A DNA stretch of 40,446 nucleotides. Origin: a virus. The position numbers and the translations under genes were made by a program. Below are positions 1 to 5,941 of this stretch, in pieces (position 1 is the first letter of the stretch; each line of letters starts with the position of its first letter). A model generated the notes under the pieces. It ran no database searches and had not been told where the DNA came from. It saw only the letters and a program-made list of their open reading frames with translations. Location of the stretch: IMG/VR virus record IMGVR_UViG_3300020470_000050, positions 1 to 40,446 of that record, one strand, 5' to 3'.

Positions 1-410
1 AACCCGCCACCAAAAAATCCTTTAGTTCCTAAAATCCTGCCTTGCCCTAGACCTGACGATTTACCTGTAGGAGCAATAGGAAAGTACGGAACAAAAATAA
101 TTCGGGGGTATGAACGAGATGGAAATCAATGCAAAGTCCTATACGAGGAAAGAAGTGTATTGGAAGTTGTTAACACTTACACTCCTCCACCAACGACACT
201 ACTTAATACAAGTGCGATAGCTGTTACTTCAGTTATCGGTGTCACTGTATTGGGTCAACCAATAGCAAAGATGCTCCAGAAGCAAATGAAGGGGCAAGTT
301 AAGAAGATCTCTAAAAAGATTACAAAGAAACTCCTTGCTATTCGGGGGAAGAAACCGAAGGTGTTGTCACTTCGTGAACGCCAAGCGGAGCAGAGGGGTC
401 TGAAGAAATA
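1..410. repeat. Imperfect terminal direct repeat, left copy
   Basis: Bases 1-410 match 40037-40446 along their whole length without gaps. I count 16 substitutions by eye, all between about position 88 and 333; the first ~86 and last ~75 bases are identical. Fifteen are synonymous in the gene that crosses them and one changes Ser to Gly. A true terminal repeat of a packaged genome would normally be identical, so this looks like an end-overlap of a circular-mapping assembly built from two closely related strains. Confidence 0.95.
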
Positions 411-411
411 G
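1..411 (+). CDS. C-terminal part of wrap-around membrane protein (continues from 39677-40446)
   Basis: The frame is open from base 1 to the TAG at 409-411 and is the same frame and nearly the same protein as the end of the gene at 39677-40446, which lacks only the last base of its stop. This copy encodes about 136 residues: a Pro/Lys-rich stretch, a cysteine-containing domain, one hydrophobic segment (roughly LLNTSAIAVTSVIGVTVLG) and a strongly basic tail. An internal TTG at 160 could be mistaken for a start, but the frame runs straight through it. Its last 74 bases overlap, tail to tail, the minus-strand gene ending at 338. It should be merged with the right-end copy when the contig is closed. 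Confidence 0.85.
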   Translation, partial: NPPPKNPLVPKILPCPRPDDLPVGAIGKYGTKIIRGYERDGNQCKVLYEERSVLEVVNTYTPPPTTLLNTSAIAVTSVIGVTVLGQPIAKMLQKQMKGQVKKISKKITKKLLAIRGKKPKVLSLRERQAEQRGLKK

Positions 412-1039
412 AATGAATATGATCTATTGGCTTTTCCTTAAAAGGTCTGGTCAAAATATCTGAACAGATATTATATGCAGAGCTAGTAGGAGCAAAATTT
501 ATTCCTTGAAGCTTAAATTTAGAGCACTCACGAAGCCTCGCAATTTCAAAATCAAGCCTCTTGTTAGCCAAGACTTGCTGTTGTATTTTCTCTTGGGTTG
601 TAGCGGCAGATAAACAACGAGTCGTGAATCTTTTATCCAACGGCACTGAAAGGGTCGCTGAGATCCCTCCTGTGATGCTTGTAGAGTCCTTCTGACCTGT
701 TCTTACATCTTTAAAATATAAAACACTGCCTGGGTTATCAATAATTCCATCATCGTTTACATCACTTGTATCGTAAACAGGATCTTGATAATAACTTTCA
801 TAAGGTCGCTTAAGCGATATAGCACCTGTAAGGAAAGGAGTAATGCTTAGCGTAGTCCCTTGGCATTGTATTCCGTTACCGTACGTGTTGGTATGGAATG
901 GTCCTTGTAGGACTTGTACTCCTTGGTTGATAACGCTTCCACTAGATGAAGCATTGGGAGCAGCGGTAGCACTAACGCCACCGACATCACCAGAGTAAGC
1001 AGGCAAACTGTAGTTAAACGTGAGTAATCCATAAGCTAT
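338..1039 (-). CDS. Probable exported phage protein, start uncertain
   Basis: About 233 residues if read from an ATA at 1037-1039 that overlaps the TAG of the upstream gene. The mature part begins around SGDVGGVSA and has cysteines, a calcium-loop-like Asp-rich stretch (DTSDVNDDGIID) and a C-terminal helix (QEKIQQQVLANKRLDFEIARL). From memory it resembles a protein of T4-like marine cyanophages that starts with a signal peptide. No ATG, GTG or convincing TTG lies between the upstream stop and the conserved part in this frame. An ATG at 1030-1032 sits in another frame and opens a hydrophobic, signal-like peptide, so either a non-standard start or an indel is involved. The open frame extends upstream to 1207, but that part is antigenic to nothing recognisable and lies over the previous gene. 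The 3' end overlaps the convergent terminal gene by 74 bp. Confidence 0.7.
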   Translation of the reverse strand: MAYGLLTFNYSLPAYSGDVGGVSATAAPNASSSGSVINQGVQVLQGPFHTNTYGNGIQCQGTTLSITPFLTGAISLKRPYESYYQDPVYDTSDVNDDGIIDNPGSVLYFKDVRTGQKDSTSITGGISATLSVPLDKRFTTRCLSAATTQEKIQQQVLANKRLDFEIARLRECSKFKLQGINFAPTSSAYNICSDILTRPFKEKPIDHIHSISSDPSAPLGVHEVTTPSVSSPE

Positions 1040-1464
1040 TGTTGAAAAATACTTGTTGTATCGGTGATACTTGTTTGATCGGTTGTACGTTGAATGATTG
1101 TTTGCTGGCTGACCCCAGGAGCAGCATATGTTTCGGTAAATTGAAACGCTGCTCCATCTGTTTGTAGCTGCCAGTCGGGTTTGTTGGAATGATCTAAGCC
1201 AACCCATGTGTAAGTAATACCATCAGTAGTTTGAGAAGGGGATGTAACAGTTGTAGGAGACACAGATGAACCAGAATGTTTCATATTTGTCCCAGTAACC
1301 GTGTATTGCCAGCCTGTATTTATGTCAATCGAGTTGATTGTCTCCGTAATTTTTGTACTCGTTTCCGTGTGTGACGTGACAGATCCCTGTGTAAACTGAG
1401 GGACCACTGGTACAGCCTGAACAGCAGGGCTAAACAGCAGTACGAAATATAGAAAGGTACGCAC
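1036..1464 (-). CDS. Small exported phage protein with signal peptide
   Basis: 142 residues. The N-terminus MRTFLYFVLLFSPAVQA is a textbook Sec signal peptide with a cleavage site after AQA-like VQA, followed by a Thr/Ser-rich mature chain that ends in SIFQQ. It is the middle member of a three-gene run (1972 to 338) of exported proteins, ten bases after the preceding gene. I recall a similar protein in marine cyanomyophages with the same PQFTQGSVTS start and TTSIF end, but its function is unknown to me. Export suggests a role in the periplasm or cell envelope late in infection, or as a virion accessory; this is inference. Confidence 0.85.
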   Translation of the reverse strand: MRTFLYFVLLFSPAVQAVPVVPQFTQGSVTSHTETSTKITETINSIDINTGWQYTVTGTNMKHSGSSVSPTTVTSPSQTTDGITYTWVGLDHSNKPDWQLQTDGAAFQFTETYAAPGVSQQTIIQRTTDQTSITDTTSIFQQ

Positions 1465-1474
1465 AATATTAATT

Positions 1475-1972
1475 TCACCTTACAGTAAGTTCGCTGGTTA
1501 CTTGTCCTACAGCCGTAGTATTTGCACCACCTGCTACAACCGTAACCACGCCAGAGCTGACTACAGTACCAGCCAAATTACCAGCAACACCACCTGAGAT
1601 CGTAGTGGTGTTACCAAAAGCAGGCATATCAGCAACCACACCACTGGTTACATCAACACCAGAGCCTATTGCTGGTATGGCGTCCCCTTGTTGCCAGCTT
1701 TCCGTTAGCGAAAATGCTGATCCTACTGTGTTCATCTCGTACGTTCCAACATCAAGCGTAGCTGCGGCTGTAGCTGATCCAGCCGTAAGCTTGCCTATAT
1801 GCTCTCCAGTGCTGACCTTTATATTGGACCCCGACACTGCGTAAGTTGACGGAATCCTAGTTGCGTTTGTACTACTAGCTCCAACTGTTAGAGAAGTAGA
1901 ACTAGAAAGCTTGGATATGATCTCTGCTTGGCAAGGAGAAGCCAGCAGAAGGAGGATCAATAACTTTTTCAT
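1475..1972 (-). CDS. Exported Gly/Ala/Thr/Val-rich protein with signal peptide
   Basis: 165 residues. The start MKKLLILLLLASPCQA is a Sec signal peptide (two Lys, a Leu-rich core, cleavage after CQA). The Cys lacks a proper lipobox (SP precede it), so I do not call it a lipoprotein. The mature chain is rich in small residues with many V/T alternations, as in beta-rich surface proteins. Its ATG overlaps the TGA of the holin-like gene (ATGA), so translation is probably coupled. First member of the exported trio; function unknown. Confidence 0.85.
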   Translation of the reverse strand: MKKLLILLLLASPCQAEIISKLSSSTSLTVGASSTNATRIPSTYAVSGSNIKVSTGEHIGKLTAGSATAAATLDVGTYEMNTVGSAFSLTESWQQGDAIPAIGSGVDVTSGVVADMPAFGNTTTISGGVAGNLAGTVVSSGVVTVVAGGANTTAVGQVTSELTVR

Positions 1973-2424
1973 GTCAATTTACCGTCAGGGCCAATGGGTC
2001 GCTGAGTGATCGGATCAACCTTCTCAGTCTTAATTACCTCGGCTCCGTTAATTGTAAGAGGAGTTTGCACTCTAATGATTTGTTCAGTCTGTGCTGTATT
2101 GCTTTTAGCAATCATGGCTTCCATGTCTTCCTTGCTAACACCGTTACTCTTCTTATCCTTTGTAGTCGCCAAACCAAATGTACTTAATGCACCAGTGAAT
2201 ACACTTGCTATAAAGGTTGGATCGAAGTTCTGTTTCTGAAACCCTGGTAGATCAACGTACGCCAAGGTGAGTATAAAACCACTCCATACAACAATACCAA
2301 GGCGTACAGCTACACCAATTAGTGCAACTTGTTCCTCTTTATCTGGAGTAATCTCTTGTAATTTTCCTAGTAATCCTTTTTTCTTTTCTTCTTTTGTTTG
2401 CTCAGGTGTTTTCTTTTCTTCCAT
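1969..2424 (-). CDS. Holin-like membrane protein
   Basis: 151 residues. A highly charged N-terminus (many Lys and Glu in the first 32 residues) is followed by two hydrophobic segments, about residues 34-58 (ALIGVAVRLGIVVWSGFILT) and 70-86 (FIASVFTGALSTFGLATT), then a polar tail. Two helices, small size and position between terminase and exported proteins fit a class II-like holin, but there is no sequence signature that proves it. The charged N-terminus is longer than in most small holins. Alternatives are a phage membrane protein of the adsorption or lysis-timing kind. No endolysin gene lies next to it. Confidence 0.6.
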   Translation of the reverse strand: MEEKKTPEQTKEEKKKGLLGKLQEITPDKEEQVALIGVAVRLGIVVWSGFILTLAYVDLPGFQKQNFDPTFIASVFTGALSTFGLATTKDKKSNGVSKEDMEAMIAKSNTAQTEQIIRVQTPLTINGAEVIKTEKVDPITQRPIGPDGKLT

Positions 2425-2476
2425 GAAATTCAGTGGTAGGCCGTCCTACACTAGACACAATTCCTCATTTTGAACA

Positions 2477-2656
2477 GTGCCAGAGATTACAGCAGCAATC
2501 ATTGGTGCAACAGCCAGTGTTGTTATCATGTCCCTTAGCAACATCAGCAACCGCAGAGATCGAGACACTAGAGAATTATTTAACCGTATTAATCAATTAG
2601 AAAAATTAGTAGCTAGTCATCATCCACCAGATCGTAATCGTAAATGGAGAGCTTAA
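2477..2656 (+). CDS. Small plus-strand membrane/coiled-coil protein nested in the minus-strand arm
   Basis: A GTG-started frame of 59 residues lies in the only gap of the left arm, on the opposite strand. The N-terminal ~20 residues form one hydrophobic segment (EITAAIIGATASVVIMSLS), followed by a basic stretch (NRRDRDTRELFNRINQLEKL) that looks like a short coiled coil, ending in NRKWRA. An in-frame stop directly precedes the region, so GTG at 2477 is the upstream-most start; ATG at 2531 would remove the membrane segment. It overlaps the minus-strand gene ending at 2653 by 4 bp tail to tail. The composition looks like a real protein and the other strand is empty here. The layout resembles a spanin-like or small structural protein, but function is unknown. 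No clear Shine-Dalgarno. Confidence 0.6.
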   Translation: MPEITAAIIGATASVVIMSLSNISNRRDRDTRELFNRINQLEKLVASHHPPDRNRKWRA

Positions 2657-2937
2657 AGAGGATTCTGTGGGAACACTTGAAAATCGCTCACAGGAAAATC
2701 CAAGTGCTCCCACACATGAGAATTAGAAGCGACATCTAAAGCATGGTCAGGAGTTTCAGCTACAACAACCGTCTGGAATCCATGATCAGTAACAGAACCA
2801 TACCCAACAAAAGCAGAAGGGATACGCACCACCCATCCTCTAGGTCTGTATTTAGTGATTTCCGTGAGTTTTGATCCATCCTGTTTTTGCTTCTTGTCTT
2901 TGGATTTTTTCGATTGGGACACCAAGAATTTGTGCAT
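2653..2937 (-). CDS. Hypothetical protein overlapping the terminase 3' end
   Basis: 94 residues from ATG at 2935-2937 (MHKFLVSQSKKSKDKKQ...). The open frame extends to 3024 but that part lies deep in the terminase gene; the ATG chosen has a purine-rich GAGGG about ten bases upstream. It overlaps the last 86 bases of the large terminase gene in another frame. A Lys-rich N-terminus is followed by a compact mixed domain (RGWVVRIPSAFVGYG, FQTVVVAETPDHALDVA). The part downstream of the terminase stop supports a true gene because it fills the gap and keeps a protein-like composition. I do not recognise the family. Confidence 0.7.
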   Translation of the reverse strand: MHKFLVSQSKKSKDKKQKQDGSKLTEITKYRPRGWVVRIPSAFVGYGSVTDHGFQTVVVAETPDHALDVASNSHVWEHLDFPVSDFQVFPQNPL

Positions 2938-4585
2938 CGAGAATGCCCTCAATATCACCCTTATACGCTGCCAATTCCAGTTCCCAGAGTTCTTGTTCAC
3001 GTTCCTTAATAGCTCTATCTTCATCTATAGCAAGAGACTCGTTCCAATATTGAACTGCACCAGCTAAAGAGTCTAATCTGTCATCATGTTGTAAAGATTG
3101 TTTATCGACAGTGAGATGAGTTAATTGATGAAACAACTGGTATGCCAAAGCTGTCTCTACGGAATCATCATCTCTAGCTTTGGAATCATCTTCAATTACC
3201 GAGCGATTAAAGATCAATCGATGTTGATTCATCACTGGTTCAAGAGCATTAATAATTCTTCTCTCCTTCTGGACGTTGCTCCTGGTCGCTTCAATCGTGC
3301 AGGGGTAAACCTCTCTGAGGTAAGGCTGTAATAGATTTTCCATCATGCCTTGACCAAACTGATCTTCTAAGAGAATCAGTTTTACTTTTCTACGTTTAGC
3401 TGCTTCTGCAATTCCTCTTAAGACAGGCTCGGTATAACCTTCACGGAAGGAACCCACTTCCAATACAAATAAATTTCCATTGAGATGAGCGACAATAGAA
3501 TAAGCAGTTTCATCTAAACCCTTACCTGAAGGATCTATAAACATTACACAACCTTGGAACTCAATCCACTGTCCATGTATAAACGCTGGCCTGTGATAAT
3601 AATCTCCACTAAACCCAACAGCAGGCAGGTCAGTAATCCGATACTCAGCACCAGAAGACCACACCACTTTCTCAGGTGCGTCTTGGTCAACTTCTAAAAC
3701 TACTAAGTCAGATAATCTAAGAGGGAAACGATTTAGATCACTGAGTGTCGTATCTAGTTGAAACTGAAGAGTGAATTGTGACTTACCGTAACTAGCTTCT
3801 CTTTCAATTAGATCTAGTTCATTAAAGCGATCAGGGTCAGTTGGTTTATTAACAAGTTCGACACAATTCTCTAGTATCATTGGTGCTAGAGATGCACCGT
3901 ATTTTTGTGGTTTCTTTGGATACCTTGAAGGCCAAACACGACATTCATATCCTTTTGTTTGCAATTTGTTGTATATACTTTCTTCCGTCTGAGGCGTACC
4001 CAGGAACATAATTTCTCCACCTGGTTTCAAGATCGCATTAAATTCTCCGACAGATACAATTAATTTCTCTCTCATTCCTACAGTCCACGCTGTATTAGGA
4101 ACCTCACAGTCATCTGCAAGTATTAAATCTGCTCTACTACCAGTAAGCTGTCCAAAAATACCGACAGATTTTACTGATGGGGATTGATCTGGTGTCGCTG
4201 GTCTTACATCAAATCTATTACTCGCACTTCTTTGCTCATCCCTATCTGGTTCTAAGCACTTCAATATATCCATCTCTCTAATCAACCTGAGACAGAACTG
4301 TGCAAAGTCATCTGCTCGCATCTTGCTTGCAGATACAACCATGATCTTCTTCTGTGGATCATTCCTTAACAGCCACAGCACATAAGCTGCTGCCATCCAA
4401 CTCTTTCCTACTCCACGAAAAGCCTCAATAATTCTTCTCTTTGGCCCATCCTGCATATATTCAGCTATATCTAACTGAACAGGAGTCGGATTAGGAAGTT
4501 GAAGGTGCTTCCATACGACAACTAAAAAATATCTAAAATCCTCTCTGAACTGATCAGGTAACGGCTGCCATCGTTCCTTTCCCAT
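2852..4585 (-). CDS. terL: Terminase large subunit (T7 gp19-type DNA maturase B)
   Basis: 577 residues, close to the 586 of T7 gp19. It is the ATP-driven packaging motor and nuclease that docks on the portal. The Walker A-type loop AFRGVGKS is at residues 55-62, in the same FRGxGKS form as T7. The Walker B LILADD is at 154-159. The C-terminal RNase H-like nuclease shows FIDPSGKG with Asp351, LLEDQ with Glu407/Asp408, and HDDRLDS with Asp501, Asp502 and Asp505. The ATG follows directly after the TAG of the 19-codon micro-ORF, so translation is probably coupled. Unusual for a T7-like phage, it is on the strand opposite to the virion genes. Confidence 0.97.
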   Translation of the reverse strand: MGKERWQPLPDQFREDFRYFLVVVWKHLQLPNPTPVQLDIAEYMQDGPKRRIIEAFRGVGKSWMAAAYVLWLLRNDPQKKIMVVSASKMRADDFAQFCLRLIREMDILKCLEPDRDEQRSASNRFDVRPATPDQSPSVKSVGIFGQLTGSRADLILADDCEVPNTAWTVGMREKLIVSVGEFNAILKPGGEIMFLGTPQTEESIYNKLQTKGYECRVWPSRYPKKPQKYGASLAPMILENCVELVNKPTDPDRFNELDLIEREASYGKSQFTLQFQLDTTLSDLNRFPLRLSDLVVLEVDQDAPEKVVWSSGAEYRITDLPAVGFSGDYYHRPAFIHGQWIEFQGCVMFIDPSGKGLDETAYSIVAHLNGNLFVLEVGSFREGYTEPVLRGIAEAAKRRKVKLILLEDQFGQGMMENLLQPYLREVYPCTIEATRSNVQKERRIINALEPVMNQHRLIFNRSVIEDDSKARDDDSVETALAYQLFHQLTHLTVDKQSLQHDDRLDSLAGAVQYWNESLAIDEDRAIKEREQELWELELAAYKGDIEGILDAQILGVPIEKIQRQEAKTGWIKTHGNH

Positions 4586-4645
4586 CTACTTCTTCTTTGG
4601 TGGTCTTCCTACCTTACTTCCATAAGTTCCTTTTCCTTTTGGCAT
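4586..4645 (-). CDS. 19-residue basic micro-protein with AT-hook-like core
   Basis: ATG at 4643-4645 begins 2 bases after the small terminase stop, and its TAG (4586-4588) abuts the ATG of the large terminase. The peptide is MPKGKGTYGSKVGRPPKKK. GRP flanked by basic residues is the core of an AT-hook, a minor-groove DNA binder. It exactly fills the gap between the two terminase genes without overlap, which argues for real translation or at least ribosome hand-off. I recall similar short KVGRPPKKK peptides in marine phages. The alternative is a leader that only serves to couple terminase translation. Confidence 0.6.
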   Translation of the reverse strand: MPKGKGTYGSKVGRPPKKK

Positions 4646-4647
4646 GA

Positions 4648-4884
4648 CTAAGCTCTTTTCTTCTTAAATGCTACGACATTCTCTATATCAGGCAACTGTT
4701 TCGCTAGTTCCCCAAACGCTGTACCCTCTACTGGCTGTGCACTGATCTGATTATCCTTCAAAAACTGTCTAGCGACATTCACATCAGCAACAGTCATCTC
4801 CCCAGATACCAACTTATCCATAAACCACTCCGCTAACCCTGCATGTAAATCCCCTAACACCTCTGTCGTACTCTTTCTAGCCAT
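4648..4884 (-). CDS. terS: Probable terminase small subunit
   Basis: 78 residues, near the 89 of T7 gp18. The sequence is helical and charged: a first helix (EVLGDLHAGLAEWFMDKLVSG), then VADVNVARQFLKDNQI, the pattern of phage small terminases, and a basic tail (FKKKRA). Position directly upstream of the large subunit supports recognition of packaging DNA. It is the first gene of the minus-strand arm and has a long, structured upstream region (4920-5004). The family assignment rests on position and the helix pattern, not on a catalytic motif. Confidence 0.8.
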   Translation of the reverse strand: MARKSTTEVLGDLHAGLAEWFMDKLVSGEMTVADVNVARQFLKDNQISAQPVEGTAFGELAKQLPDIENVVAFKKKRA

Positions 4885-4919
4885 AACTTTTCAATAATTC
4901 TTCCTAATCATACACAGTA

Positions 4920-5004
4920 TTGGCGGGAGTCTCACCCACCACAGGAAGACTCCCTTGTTAGCTCACTGGCAGACCAAGCTAACCTCTCAAATTCTACCCG
5001 CCAA
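4920..5004 (-). promoter_or_regulatory. Structured leader upstream of the small terminase gene
   Basis: Three nested perfect inverted repeats: an outer pair TTGGCGGG (4920-4927) with CCCGCCAA (4997-5004), and two inner pairs, GGGAGTCT (4925-4932) with AGACTCCC (4947-4954) and GTTAGCT (4957-4963) with AGCTAAC (4977-4983). The outer stem and first hairpin share GGG at 4925-4927, so they compete or the first hairpin shortens. The result is a closed three-way junction or a two-state switch. It lies 35 bases upstream of the small terminase ATG. The shape is not a tRNA (no anticodon or T arm). Confidence 0.6.
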
Positions 5005-5058
5005 AACCCTTGTCACCACTAAGTGTCCATATATGAATAGAAGTTATTCCTTATTCCC

Positions 5059-5106
5059 CTATAAGATCCCCTCAGATTCCCCCTATTAGGTATCTATTAG
5101 ATCCCC
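5059..5106. repeat. Two 13-bp direct repeats (iteron-like)
   Basis: CTATAAGATCCCC at 5059-5071 and CTATTAGATCCCC at 5094-5106 differ at one base and are 35 bp apart, with a partial third copy (CAGATTCCCC) between them. They sit in the middle of the divergent region and could bind a protein or mark an origin. Confidence 0.55.
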
Positions 5107-5169
5107 ACAGAACCCAATTTTTATCGGAAAAATGTGAGGGGTTAATCGTTATGTAAGAACTAGCTTCAA

Positions 5170-5209
5170 CCCCCCATGCCTTGTCCAAATTGTGTCCAAA
5201 TGAGGGGGG
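5170..5209. repeat. Tandem TGTCCAAAT sites inside a C6/G6 inverted repeat
   Basis: TGTCCAAAT occurs at 5182-5190 and 5193-5201, 11 bp apart (about one helical turn), flanked by CCCCCC (5170-5175) and GGGGGG (5204-5209). A weaker copy, TGTCCATAT, is at 5024-5032. Same-face spacing suggests a dimeric protein-binding site. Confidence 0.5.
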
Positions 5210-5240
5210 AGGGGGTCTAATCCATTGGTATGACTAGGTG

Positions 5241-5267
5241 GCATAACTGTTCTATAAGCAGTTATGC
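5241..5267. promoter_or_regulatory. Operator-like perfect inverted repeat
   Basis: GCATAACTG (5241-5249) and CAGTTATGC (5259-5267) form a perfect 9-bp inverted repeat with a 9-bp spacer. TAAGCAGTT at 5255-5263 recurs at 5288-5296. It lies about 100 bp upstream of the early promoter -35 box, a good place for a repressor or activator site. Confidence 0.5.
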
Positions 5268-5369
5268 AAGGCTATCAGGTCGATTTGTAAGCAGTTCTTG
5301 GAGTTGATCTGTCTTTTAGTTTGTAACCGCAATGACTAACTAGGCTATTCAAAAAGAATGCAGATCCTA

Positions 5370-5398
5370 TTGACATCTGATTCATTTCTGATTAATAT
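5370..5398 (+). promoter_or_regulatory. Sigma70-type early promoter
   Basis: A perfect -35 box TTGACA (5370-5375), 17-bp spacer and -10 box TAATAT (5393-5398). Transcription would start near 5405 and give a leader of about 22 bases before the ATG at 5427. This fits host RNA polymerase transcribing the early genes, as in T7. It also argues against the longer reading of the first gene from 5358, which would overlap the promoter. Confidence 0.75.
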
Positions 5399-5426
5399 GA
5401 TTAACGAACCCACCACAATTAGGTTT

Positions 5427-5861
5427 ATGTCTACTCGTTCACGGATCGGAATCCTTAACCAAGATGAATCCATTGAGTCTGTATATCATCACTCGGATGG
5501 ATACCCAGAATGGCTAGGAGTCTTTCTAAAGAGGAACTATTCAGACACTTCTAAGGTGAGGGAACTAATGGAGTTAGGCGACATCTCATGTATCCATTCA
5601 AAGACAGATTGGGACATGAAAGAAGTTGAAGAACCAATCATTAGAACTTTCAATCAAAGAGGTGAGAAGACAATGGCTCAAGAACATGCAGATCTAAATG
5701 ACTACATTTTCTATGATCCAATTCAGATTGAATATTCTTATCTTTGGAACACTGATCTAAAAGAATGGAAGTGCTACAAGGCAGAGTTCGATTACGACTG
5801 GAACATTCCAAAGGCTCCAACAGTAGTTGATATTCCTAAGACTTCCAGATTCTTTGACTAA
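5427..5861 (+). CDS. Conserved phage early protein (MSTRSRIG family), function unknown
   Basis: 144 residues. The start at 5427 (MSTRSRIGILNQD) was chosen over upstream starts at 5358 and 5397 because the promoter boxes lie there, AGG precedes the ATG, and the MSTRSxIG start is what I recall for this family in many phages. The sequence has ESVYHHSDGYPEWLGVFL near the start, followed by an aromatic, acidic C-terminal half (YDPIQIEYSYLWNTDLKEW). No catalytic motif is evident. It is the first gene of the plus-strand arm, so probably expressed first, and may act on the host. Confidence 0.85.
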   Translation: MSTRSRIGILNQDESIESVYHHSDGYPEWLGVFLKRNYSDTSKVRELMELGDISCIHSKTDWDMKEVEEPIIRTFNQRGEKTMAQEHADLNDYIFYDPIQIEYSYLWNTDLKEWKCYKAEFDYDWNIPKAPTVVDIPKTSRFFD

Positions 5862-5876
5862 TTCGTTTAAGCGAGC

Positions 5877-5930
5877 GACCAGGTGCAAACCCTGGTCTAG
5901 TCATTCCCTCAACTGAGGGAAGCCCACCAC
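5877..5930 (+). promoter_or_regulatory. Early leader A: two hairpins plus CCCACCAC box
   Basis: Hairpin 1 is GACCAGG (5877-5883) with CCTGGTC (5891-5897), loop of 7. Hairpin 2 is TTCCCTC (5904-5910) with GAGGGAA (5915-5921), loop AACT. The box CCCACCAC (5923-5930) follows, then AGAGG and the ATG at 5942. It is the first of three leaders with the same plan (others at 6286 and 6639). GACTA (5856-5860) can also pair with TAGTC (5898-5902). Confidence 0.65.
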
Positions 5931-5941
5931 AAAGAGGTTTT

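Larger units (their letters stand above)
4885..5426. other. Divergent non-coding region: promoters, operators, candidate origin
   Basis: About 540 bases without a credible gene separate the two arms, the only long gap in the genome. It holds a structured element at 4920-5004, 13-bp repeats at 5059-5106, a G/C-tract inverted repeat with two direct repeats at 5170-5209, a 9-bp inverted repeat at 5241-5267 and a sigma70 promoter at 5370-5398. An A/T-rich hairpin (ATTTTT, loop ATCGG, AAAAAT) lies near 5116-5132. A replication origin here is plausible, by analogy with the T7 origin near the early promoters, but not shown. Confidence 0.7.

Noticed and set aside
160-411. Short independent gene from TTG 160
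   Set aside because: The frame is open from base 1 and continues the right-end gene; TTG is an internal codon.
847-1032. 61-residue frame read as its own gene
   Set aside because: Its downstream part is antisense-quality sequence lying over the mature exported protein; only its first ~20 codons are of interest as a possible signal peptide.
1605-1844. Plus-strand 79-residue frame
   Set aside because: Lies within the exported protein gene on the other strand; composition is a mirror of it.
2006-2473. Plus-strand frames over the holin-like gene
   Set aside because: Shadows of the minus-strand gene; hydrophobic composition arises from its charged codons read backward.
4920-5004. tRNA on either strand
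   Set aside because: Only two inner stems and no anticodon loop or CCA-like end; length and loops are wrong.
5850-5902. tRNA-like arm near 5877-5897 (7-nt loop TGCAAAC)
   Set aside because: It has no cloverleaf, acceptor or anticodon arm; it fits better as leader hairpin 1.
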